This document shows, piece by piece, positions 57,307 to 64,000 of a stretch of 64,000 nucleotides of DNA (position 1 is its first letter; the number at the start of each line of letters is the position of its first letter). The notes below the pieces were generated by a model that worked only from the letters and a program-made list of their open reading frames with translations, made no database searches and was not told the origin of the DNA. Source of the stretch: Flaviaestuariibacter sp. (GTDB lineage Bacteria > Bacteroidota > Bacteroidia > Chitinophagales > Chitinophagaceae); contig JAOQAI010000004.1 of assembly GCA_025963645.1 (NCBI GenBank), positions 1-64,000 of the forward strand, in the 5' to 3' direction. A program made the translations under genes and the position numbers.

Positions 57307-60300
57307 ATGAATACGTTTTTCCGCCGATTGACCTTGCCTGTAAAGCTGATCCTGATTGGTATCGTACCCTTGGCCATGCTGTTGATCGTCGCGATACAGC
57401 TTCTGAATAATAAAAATGAAAAGCTGGAGATAATAGCCACTTACCAACGCCGCATCCAGCAATCGGCCAACTTGTCTGCACTTATTGAAGAATTACAAAT
57501 TGAGCGCCGGTACAGTTTTGGGTATGCCTTAAAAGACAATTTTCAAAGCGAAATGGTTTTGCAGCGAAGTAAAGCAGATGCTGCAATTACCAGGGTCAAT
57601 ACGGAGAATAAGGAAACACTGCCAGGCTTCACGGAATATACCTTTCTTAACCAGCTTTCTGATTTTAGAAACCGGGTAAATAATAAAAGGGTATATGCAG
57701 GAGAGGTAATGAATTTCTACACCAATATTATTTTTCGTCTCAACTCTATCAATAATGTAGCTGCCGGAAATGTTACCTATGTGAGACCGGTGGCCAACGA
57801 ATTGATCGGGCAGAAGTTATTATCCGAAATGATCTCTTACTTAGGCATGATCCGGGCAAATGTGTACCTGATGTTAGATACAAAGGAGATCACACCGGAG
57901 GGTATTAATGGTGTGAAGCAGATCTATGCCATTTACAACACCTATGTCAAAGAGTTGCAGATACGATCCTTTCCGGCTTTTAAAGAATACATGGCCATTC
58001 AAAATGAAGCCAACCTGCGAAGCACACTCTATTTTTTGAATAAAGTAGAGAATACGTCTTCGCTTGATACGACGGTTAGTTCCGAGTTATGGTGGACGCG
58101 TTCTGCTAATGGCATAGACCAGGTGAGAGTATTACAGCAGGCCATGCTGGATCGCCTAAAGAGTGGCATGGACGAGATTTATGCAGAAGAAAAAACAAGT
58201 AGGGATGTCACGATATTTCTAATTGTGCTCATGCTCGCTTTTGTTGTTTTTATTGTCGCTTATATCATCAAACAAATAACCGGTACGCTTAATAACCTGC
58301 GGGAAGCTACCGATGCTATTGCCGCAGGTAAAACCGGTGTTCGTTTACCGGTTGAATCGAATGACGTCATTGGATCACTCACCACGTCTATCCTTGAAAT
58401 AGACAGCAATAATAAAAAGCTCACTGAGGCTGCTGAGCAAATAGGAAAGGGCAATTTTGATGTGGTGGTAGAACCTCGAAGCAGCGAAGATCTATTGGGA
58501 ACTGCCGTGGTGCAAATGAAAGCTGACCTGCAGGCATTCAATGCAGAGAATGAAAAGAAGATATGGCTGCAAACGGGCATTACCCAAGTGAATGATGCCA
58601 CCCGTGGCGAGAAAACCGTTGAGGCTTTGTGTGCGGATACATTGGAAGTAGTGATCAACTACCTGGGATGTGAAACCGGGATTTTTTATGCGGCCGGAAA
58701 AGATCACCTGGATTTTATAGCCAGCCACGCGGTCACTAATGATTCACTTATACCGCAGCGTATTGCCTTTGGGGAAAAGCTTACAGGGCAGGCAGCGAAG
58801 CAGAAGAAAAAACTGTATTTGCAAGATGTGCCGGATGAGTATCTGAAGATCAGCTCCGGAGCCGGTGCTGCCTCACCAAAGTATGTGCTCATTATGCCGT
58901 TAATGCAAAATGGGGAAGTGGAGGGTGTGATAGAGTTTGCCTCTTTTCATCCAATTGATGGGGCTAAACAGGACCTGCTGCATGAAGTGAGCAGTGATAT
59001 TGCCATTGCGCTGCAAGCTGCCAAAAGCAGGCAGCGATTGCAGGAGCTTTTCGAAGAAACACAGGCGCAGGCAGAAGAATTGCAGGCGCAGCACAGCGAA
59101 CTGGAAAATATGAATACGGAGCTGGAAGCCCAGTCGAACAAGCTCCAGGCATCGGAAGAAGAACTGCGGGTGCAGCAGGAAGAACTGCAGCAAACCAACG
59201 AAGAACTCGAAGAACGAAGCCGTTTGCTGGAAGAAAGGAATAGTATGATCGTTGAACGCAACCTGGAGATTCAACGCAAGGCGGAAGAACTGGAACTGAC
59301 CACCAAGTATAAGTCAGAATTCTTAGCGAATATGTCCCATGAGCTGCGAACGCCGTTGAATTCTATTTTGCTGTTATCGCGTTTATTATCGGATAATAAT
59401 GATAAGAACTTATCTGAAGACCAGGTAGAATATGCACAGGTCATTCGCAATTCGGGCACCAGCCTGCTTTCCCTGATCGATGAAATATTGGACCTGTCGA
59501 AGATCGAAGCGGGGAAGATGGAGCTGGAATATGCCCCGGTTCCCCTTTCCGAGATTACTACTAATATGCGTTCGCTGTTTGCACCGGTGGCAAAAGACAA
59601 GGGCATCGAACTAAATATTAGTGTAGCCGATGATGTTCCCTCCATGATAGAAACCGACCGCATGCGGGTGGAACAAATTTTAAAGAACCTGCTTTCCAAT
59701 GCGTTGAAGTTTACGGCCAACGGATCTGTGAGTTTAGAAATAAAGCCTGCGCAAGATGGCATGTTATCCTTTGCGGTAAAAGATACCGGGATAGGTATTG
59801 CTAAAGAAAAACAGGCATTGATTTTCGAGGCATTCCAACAAGAAGATGGCTCTACGCGGCGTAAATATGGCGGCACGGGTTTGGGCTTGTCAATCAGCCG
59901 TGAGCTTGCGAAATTATTAGGAGGCGAAATAAGGCTTACCAGCGAAGTAGATAAAGGAAGCGAATTTTCCATGATAATCCCGGCCAGCAAGCCGGAAGAA
60001 AAGCCGGTTATAAGGGACTCCAAGCCCCAATTTAATTTGCAACCTGCAACGGTAGCGTTGCGGGAAGAATCCCCAAAAGAGGAACGCAAGAACGTCCGTT
60101 CTGCCATTATACCGGAAGGCATCCCGGATGACCGAAGCACCATTAGCGCCGGCGATAAATCCATTCTTATCATAGAAGACGATACGCCATTTGCAAAGGC
60201 TTTGCTGGACTTTACCCGTGCCCAGGGTTATAAGGGTATTGTTTCCGTTCGTGGTGATGAAGGTATTGAGCTGGCGGAACAATTCAGGCCGACAGGCATT

Positions 60301-61338
60301 TTGTTAGACATACAGCTACCTGTGCGTGATGGATGGGAAGTGATGGAAGCGCTGAAGAGCAATCCCGCAACACGCCATATTCCGGTCCACATGATGTCGT
60401 CGCTGGAATCGAAAAAGGAAAGTATGATGAAAGGGGCGATTGATTTTATCAACAAGCCGGTGGCTTTCGAACAAATGGGTGAAGTGTTTCGGAAGATAGA
60501 AGAAGTGCTGAGCAAGACCGATAAAAAAGTATTGATCATCGAGGAGAACCCGCGCCATGCGAGAGCCCTGGCTTATTTTCTGGAAACCTTTAATCTTACC
60601 TCTGAAGTATCTACTTCGGTGCACCAAAGCATTGATGCATTAAAGCAGGAAGGCATTGATTGTGTGATCCTTGACATGGGCATCCCGGATGCTAAAGCCT
60701 ACGAAACGCTGGAAGAAGTAAAGAAAGGATCCGGCCTGGAGAACCTGCCGGTGATCATATTCACAGGCAAAAGCCTTTCCAACGCGGAGGAGTCCAAAAT
60801 TCGCCAGTATGCCGATTCCATCGTGGTAAAGACAGCACATTCTTACCAACGTGTGTTGGACGAAGTCTCACTCTTTTTGCATATAGTAGAAGAAACCAAA
60901 GGCGAGACCAATAGCAGTAAGAGCTTTAAGCAAATGGGTGCTTTAGGAGACGTATTGGGTGGGAAAAAAGTACTGGTCACGGACGATGATGTACGGAATA
61001 TATTTTCCCTGACAAAGGCATTGGAACTGCACAACATGCAGGTATTTAGTGCAATTGATGGAAAGGATGCCTTACGGCAATTGGAAGCCAATCCCGACCT
61101 CGATGTGATCCTGATGGACATCATGATGCCGGAGATGGACGGCTACGAAACGATGCGTCATATCCGGCAAAATCCAAAGCATCGTAATCTTCCCATCATT
61201 GCTGTGACAGCGAAGGCTATGACGGGTGACCGTGAGAAGTGCATTAAGGCAGGCGCTTCGGATTATATATCAAAGCCGGTGGATGTGGACCAGCTACTGT
61301 CGCTGTTGCGGGTATGGCTTTATGAAAAATCTTTTTAA
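57307..61338 (+). CDS. NIT-HAMP-GAF hybrid histidine kinase with three receivers
   Basis: 1343 residues. A membrane helix (13-32; LILIGIVPLAMLLIVAIQLL) is followed by a periplasmic NIT-type sensor region (about 45-290, with EELQIERRYSFGYAL), a second helix (299-323), HAMP (about 320-372) and GAF (about 425-570). A long Gln/Glu coiled coil (570-665) leads to HisKA with His678 in MSHELRTPLNSIL and an ATPase domain (EQILKNLLSNALKFT, GTGLGLSISREL). Three receivers follow with acceptor Asp1001, Asp1123 and Asp1271. The middle receiver has a degenerate acidic pocket (IIEENPRH) and may not be phosphorylated normally. NIT domains sense nitrate or nitrite in known cases; the ligand here is unproven. 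Confidence 0.93.
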   Translation: MNTFFRRLTLPVKLILIGIVPLAMLLIVAIQLLNNKNEKLEIIATYQRRIQQSANLSALIEELQIERRYSFGYALKDNFQSEMVLQRSKADAAITRVNTENKETLPGFTEYTFLNQLSDFRNRVNNKRVYAGEVMNFYTNIIFRLNSINNVAAGNVTYVRPVANELIGQKLLSEMISYLGMIRANVYLMLDTKEITPEGINGVKQIYAIYNTYVKELQIRSFPAFKEYMAIQNEANLRSTLYFLNKVENTSSLDTTVSSELWWTRSANGIDQVRVLQQAMLDRLKSGMDEIYAEEKTSRDVTIFLIVLMLAFVVFIVAYIIKQITGTLNNLREATDAIAAGKTGVRLPVESNDVIGSLTTSILEIDSNNKKLTEAAEQIGKGNFDVVVEPRSSEDLLGTAVVQMKADLQAFNAENEKKIWLQTGITQVNDATRGEKTVEALCADTLEVVINYLGCETGIFYAAGKDHLDFIASHAVTNDSLIPQRIAFGEKLTGQAAKQKKKLYLQDVPDEYLKISSGAGAASPKYVLIMPLMQNGEVEGVIEFASFHPIDGAKQDLLHEVSSDIAIALQAAKSRQRLQELFEETQAQAEELQAQHSELENMNTELEAQSNKLQASEEELRVQQEELQQTNEELEERSRLLEERNSMIVERNLEIQRKAEELELTTKYKSEFLANMSHELRTPLNSILLLSRLLSDNNDKNLSEDQVEYAQVIRNSGTSLLSLIDEILDLSKIEAGKMELEYAPVPLSEITTNMRSLFAPVAKDKGIELNISVADDVPSMIETDRMRVEQILKNLLSNALKFTANGSVSLEIKPAQDGMLSFAVKDTGIGIAKEKQALIFEAFQQEDGSTRRKYGGTGLGLSISRELAKLLGGEIRLTSEVDKGSEFSMIIPASKPEEKPVIRDSKPQFNLQPATVALREESPKEERKNVRSAIIPEGIPDDRSTISAGDKSILIIEDDTPFAKALLDFTRAQGYKGIVSVRGDEGIELAEQFRPTGILLDIQLPVRDGWEVMEALKSNPATRHIPVHMMSSLESKKESMMKGAIDFINKPVAFEQMGEVFRKIEEVLSKTDKKVLIIEENPRHARALAYFLETFNLTSEVSTSVHQSIDALKQEGIDCVILDMGIPDAKAYETLEEVKKGSGLENLPVIIFTGKSLSNAEESKIRQYADSIVVKTAHSYQRVLDEVSLFLHIVEETKGETNSSKSFKQMGALGDVLGGKKVLVTDDDVRNIFSLTKALELHNMQVFSAIDGKDALRQLEANPDLDVILMDIMMPEMDGYETMRHIRQNPKHRNLPIIAVTAKAMTGDREKCIKAGASDYISKPVDVDQLLSLLRVWLYEKSF

Positions 61339-61348
61339 GTTTTAGGGA

Positions 61349-61723
61349 ATGACAGCCGATAAGAAAGTATTGATCATTGATGATGACAGCCGTAATATTT
61401 TTGCGTTGAAGGCGGTTTTAAAAGCCAAAGGGTATTCCATTGTTTCGGCGACGGAAGCAAGAGAAGGCATCAATATTTTACTGGCAGATGCCACCATAAA
61501 AGTGGTGCTGATGGATATGATGATGCCGGATATTGATGGTTATGAGGCCATATCCATGATACGAAACAATAGCGCTATTGCCGGCAGCATCATTATTGCA
61601 GTGACAGCGCAGGCAATGGTGGGCGATAAGGAAAAATGCCTGGCGGCCGGCGCCAACGACTATGTATCAAAGCCGGTGGATATAGACGCTTTAAGCGGTT
61701 TGCTGAATCGATATTTAAATTAA
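61349..61723 (+). CDS. Stand-alone response regulator
   Basis: 124 residues, one receiver domain: acidic Asp11-Asp12-Asp13 in VLIIDDDSRNIFALK, phosphoacceptor Asp56 in VLMDMMMPDIDGYEA, Thr in IIAVTAQAM, Lys in YVSKPVDID. The sequence is close to the third receiver of the upstream hybrid kinase (same VTAxAMxGDxEKCxxAGA/NDYxSKPVDxD end), so it probably arose by duplication of that domain and acts as the next acceptor or a competing sink. It is 10 bp after the kinase gene and just before cheR. Confidence 0.94.
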   Translation: MTADKKVLIIDDDSRNIFALKAVLKAKGYSIVSATEAREGINILLADATIKVVLMDMMMPDIDGYEAISMIRNNSAIAGSIIIAVTAQAMVGDKEKCLAAGANDYVSKPVDIDALSGLLNRYLN

Positions 61724-61727
61724 AGTA

Positions 61728-62549
61728 GTGGACTCAAAAGGGGTTAAGGATGAAGAAATGGAACTGCTGGTGGCCGACCTGCTGGAAGTGTATGGCTATG
61801 ATTTTACCAATTATGCCAGGGCTTCTTTAAAACGGCGCCTCAACCGGTTATATGCGCTGGATGGCTTTCCTTCTTTCGCTGAGTTTCGCTACCGTATTAA
61901 AAGCGATCCGGATTACCTGAAACGATTTGTAGAGGAGATAACGGTCAACGTAACCGAAATGTTTCGCGACCCGCAGTTCTATAAAAAACTGCGTGAGGAA
62001 GTGTTGCCTGTTTTAGCAACTTATCCCCTGATCCGTATCTGGCATGCCGGCTGCTCGACAGGTGAAGAAGTGTATTCGATGGCAATCGTATTAAGCGAAA
62101 TGGGACTGCTTCAAAAATCATTGTTATATGCTACCGATCTGAATCCGGATGTGCTGGAAGTGGCCCGCACGGGTATCTATTCCCTGAATCACATGAAACT
62201 GCATTCCGAAAATTATATTGCTTCAGGCGGTACTAAGGATTTCTCTTCTTACTATACAGCAAAATATGACCGTGCTAAATTCAAAGATTCCCTGAAAGGA
62301 AAAATGATCTATGCGACGCACAACCTCGTTTCGGATAAATCCTTCAATGAATTCCAATTGATCCTTTGCCGGAATGTATTGATCTATTTTGATAAAGACC
62401 TGCAGGAGAAAGTGCTTCACCTTTTTGATCAAAGCCTTGAGCAATTGGGATTTTTAGCATTGGGTTCAAAGGAAACTATCCGGTTTTCGGGCATTGCTAC
62501 CAAGTATAAACAACTGGAGGGAGAGAAGGTATGGCGCAAGACGAAGTAA
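61728..62549 (+). CDS. cheR: CheR-type protein-glutamate methyltransferase
   Basis: 273 residues from a GTG at 61728, four bases after the stop of the preceding gene; ATG codons further in would cut the N-terminal helical domain. N-terminal CheR domain at about 1-75 (YDFTNYARASLKRRLNRLYAL), with the conserved NVTEMFRDPQFY. The SAM-binding site is at 107-114 (AGCSTGEEVYS). It further has ILLYATDLNPDVLEVARTG and LILCRNVLIYFDKDLQEKV. The usual target is glutamate in chemoreceptors; no receptor gene is in the window. It overlaps cheB by 19 bp, which implies coupled synthesis. Confidence 0.93.
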   Translation: MDSKGVKDEEMELLVADLLEVYGYDFTNYARASLKRRLNRLYALDGFPSFAEFRYRIKSDPDYLKRFVEEITVNVTEMFRDPQFYKKLREEVLPVLATYPLIRIWHAGCSTGEEVYSMAIVLSEMGLLQKSLLYATDLNPDVLEVARTGIYSLNHMKLHSENYIASGGTKDFSSYYTAKYDRAKFKDSLKGKMIYATHNLVSDKSFNEFQLILCRNVLIYFDKDLQEKVLHLFDQSLEQLGFLALGSKETIRFSGIATKYKQLEGEKVWRKTK

Positions 62550-63106
62550 ACGGCTGTAAGCTGCTGGTTATTGGCGGTTCGGCTGGCAGCCTGGAAGTCT
62601 TGCTCCAGGTCTTTCCGCACCTCCGGAAAGACCTGGCTTTTCCTATTGTGGTCATCATGCATCGAAAAGCCGCTGCTGAATCCACTTTAGAAGACCTATT
62701 GAATTCCAAAACGCAGCTGAAAGTAAAGGAAGCGGATGATAAAGAAACGATCCGTCCGGGAGTGATCTATATTGCCCCGGCCGACTATCATGTGCTGATC
62801 GAAAAAGATGGAACCCTTTCTTTGGATGCTTCGGAAAAGATCAATTATTGCCGCCCGGCAATTGATATTACATTTGAAACGGCTGCTGATAGCTTAGGTC
62901 CTGCATTGACCTGTTTATTGCTTTCCGGCGCAAATGCCGATGGCGCGAATGGCTTACGCAGCGCCGCAAGTTTAGGCGCCCGGATATTGATCCAGGACCC
63001 AACCACATCAGATGTGTCGTATATGCCCCAAGCAGGATTAGCCGCTGTGAAATCCGCAACTGTTTTAGCTATCAAGGAAATTAGCGGGACCATAAATTCT
63101 TTATAA
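62531..63106 (+). CDS. cheB: CheB-type methylesterase without receiver domain
   Basis: 191 residues comprising only the CheB catalytic domain. The triad is visible: Ser17 in VIGGSAGSLEVL, His44 in VVIMHRKA, Asp137 in GANADGANGL. Full-length CheB has a receiver at the N-terminus that gates activity; here it is absent, so activity is either constitutive or controlled by protein contact, for example with the many receivers of the same operon. It would remove methyl groups placed by the overlapping CheR. Last gene of the operon. Confidence 0.92.
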   Translation: MAQDEVNGCKLLVIGGSAGSLEVLLQVFPHLRKDLAFPIVVIMHRKAAAESTLEDLLNSKTQLKVKEADDKETIRPGVIYIAPADYHVLIEKDGTLSLDASEKINYCRPAIDITFETAADSLGPALTCLLLSGANADGANGLRSAASLGARILIQDPTTSDVSYMPQAGLAAVKSATVLAIKEISGTINSL

Positions 63107-63678
63107 TCACCTCCATTTTTATTCCGCATTACGCCATTATTTTTTTGGCTGGACCGATTGAAAATCAATTACTAATACGGTTATTCACAGTGGTGTGTGA
63201 ATAAACTGTGTGAAACTACCGTGAAACAAGAGGTGTAAATGGTCGAGTTATTGTGGTAAGAAAGATTATGAAACGGCAACCTAAGATCCTTCCACAAAAA
63301 AAGGTCCTTCTATGGCCTGAAACAAGGGTGTATAGCAGCAGAGGACATATTCTGCAGGGACAACGTGTTCCTCTTTTTAAAGTTTCGGTTATGGCCACAT
63401 CAGGAAAGACGGTCATTTATTTTGAAAGTGAGCCCATCGTCCTGAATTGATCTTCCTCAAATAGCGGCGTACCCGAATTCTACAAAAAATCTACTTCCTG
63501 AAAGTCAAAAATCCTCAAGTGCAGTAACAATCAAGGTTTTAGCAGCTTATGCACATTTCTACAATTTTACTTGTGAATAGCCGTGTATAAGTTTCTTACT
63601 TGTTGAATTTCAGTCTATTAACAGCGTAATTATATATCTCTTTCTGAGATTGGTCTGTCCTTTTCCAATGGTAATTGT
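63107..63678. other. Intergenic region between cheB and the ligase gene
   Basis: About 570 bp with one short open frame (63268-63450) and otherwise no clear gene. A run of TGTGTGAATAAACTGTGTGA-type imperfect repeats lies near 63192. It probably contains the promoter of the downstream ligase gene; I see no RNA gene. Confidence 0.35.
63268..63450 (+). CDS. Possible small basic protein
   Basis: 60 residues from ATG at 63268 (MKRQPKILPQKKVLLWPETR), ending VIYFESEPIVLN. The sequence alternates strand-like segments and is basic at the N-terminus. A start at 63253 would add MVRKI. No family recognised and no ribosome site to speak of. It may be a real small protein near the ligase gene or a chance frame. 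Confidence 0.3.
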   Translation: MKRQPKILPQKKVLLWPETRVYSSRGHILQGQRVPLFKVSVMATSGKTVIYFESEPIVLN

Positions 63679-64000
63679 ATGAGCCAACGGAAAAAAGAAG
63701 ATCGGGAGCTTGAGAAAAAGTCAAAAAGCATAAATGCCGAAGGGCTTGCCATAAGGTCTTCCCCTATCATTCTACAGCCTGCTGAAAAACGTCAGGATTA
63801 TAAAGGCTTGGTAAAGCGGCTATTAAGGAAGTATTCGAGAGAAGAAAAATCTCCTATTCCGCAACAGGTAAAGCCTATGTTGGCAACCATTAGTGGAGAA
63901 GCTTTTAATGATAAGGATTGGCTTTTCGAGATCAAATGGGATGGGTATCGTGCCATTGCTTCGATAAATGAGCAAGAAGTTTCTTTGCATTCCCGCAATA
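63679..64000 (+). CDS. ATP-dependent DNA ligase, LigD-type (5' part)
   Basis: The first 107 codons before the window ends. After a basic, disordered N-terminus (about 1-58) the nucleotidyltransferase domain begins at IPQQVKPMLAT and reaches motif I, WLFEIKWDGYRAIA, whose Lys86 would be adenylated. The KPMLATxxxxAFxDxDWLFEIKWDG pattern is that of ligase D of the Ku-dependent end-joining pathway. The 3'-phosphoesterase domain that precedes the ligase domain in many LigDs is missing; the polymerase domain, if any, would be beyond the window. Could also be a separate LigC-type ligase. Confidence 0.8.
   Translation, partial: MSQRKKEDRELEKKSKSINAEGLAIRSSPIILQPAEKRQDYKGLVKRLLRKYSREEKSPIPQQVKPMLATISGEAFNDKDWLFEIKWDGYRAIASINEQEVSLHSRN

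Noticed and set aside
59271-60173. 300-codon minus-strand frame in the hybrid kinase
   Set aside because: Antisense to HisKA/ATPase coding sequence, Ser-rich product.

Overview
The window looks like a chromosomal segment of a Bacteroidota bacterium, most likely family Chitinophagaceae. The clues are a GldA-type gliding ABC ATPase, a type IX secretion C-terminal signal, PorT-like and OmpA-like outer-membrane proteins, an ECF sigma/anti-sigma pair, a Gly-rich RRM protein, a LytS/LytTR pair, DUF1003 and DUF4288 proteins, weak Shine-Dalgarno sites and a TTG/TAnnTTTG-type promoter. This placement is inference; no rRNA or tRNA gene is present.

Layout. 1-3.78 kb is an AT-rich accessory stretch: five single genes, all on the minus strand, separated by imperfect inverted repeats of about 130 bp that resemble integron attC sites. 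3.78-4.59 kb holds a frameshifted REP-associated tyrosine transposase between two REP-like hairpins and a broken ORF. 4.6-11.5 kb is mostly housekeeping on the minus strand: a lipoprotein, a large GAF protein, endonuclease III, a DivIC/FtsB-like protein, a GNAT and enolase. 11.7-15.4 kb has a two-domain M16 protease converging on gldA. 15.5-25.8 kb is an inorganic-carbon island: two divergent beta-carbonic anhydrases, a small secreted protein, a SulP anion transporter with STAS domain, DabA (DUF2309) and DabB (NuoL-like), then acetyl-CoA synthetase, which carries an in-frame palindromic insertion. 26-31 kb has an L,D-transpeptidase, an ECF sigma/anti-sigma/beta-barrel unit, the RRM protein and a small barrel protein. 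31-35.4 kb has a response regulator, DUF1003, a LiaF-like protein and a DUF4288-LytS-LytTR overlapping operon. 35.4-42 kb has secreted proteins, a penicillin-acylase-family enzyme, a 5'-truncated porin and a GNAT-nitrilase fusion. 42.5-48.8 kb is an envelope block: an Ig-repeat ice-binding-type (DUF3494) lipoprotein, a double OmpA-domain protein, a glycine-zipper OmpA lipoprotein and a PAS protein. 49-52.6 kb holds two zinc alcohol dehydrogenases and a T9SS cargo protein. 52.8-55.6 kb is a catalytic/non-catalytic M16 pair. 55.7-63.1 kb is a tight signalling operon: REC-PAS-kinase, NIT/HAMP/GAF hybrid kinase with three receivers, response regulator, CheR, and a CheB lacking a receiver. The window ends inside a LigD-type ATP-dependent DNA ligase.

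How the genes work together. The carbon island reads as one unit for bicarbonate capture and CO2/HCO3- interconversion. SulP and DabA share bases at their junction and DabA/DabB are 6 bp apart. The terminal signalling operon would couple a membrane-sensed signal to phosphorelay and to protein methylation/demethylation without a classical chemoreceptor nearby. The two strongest candidates for something under-described are the cassette-like array at the left end and the DAB/SulP/carbonic-anhydrase island.
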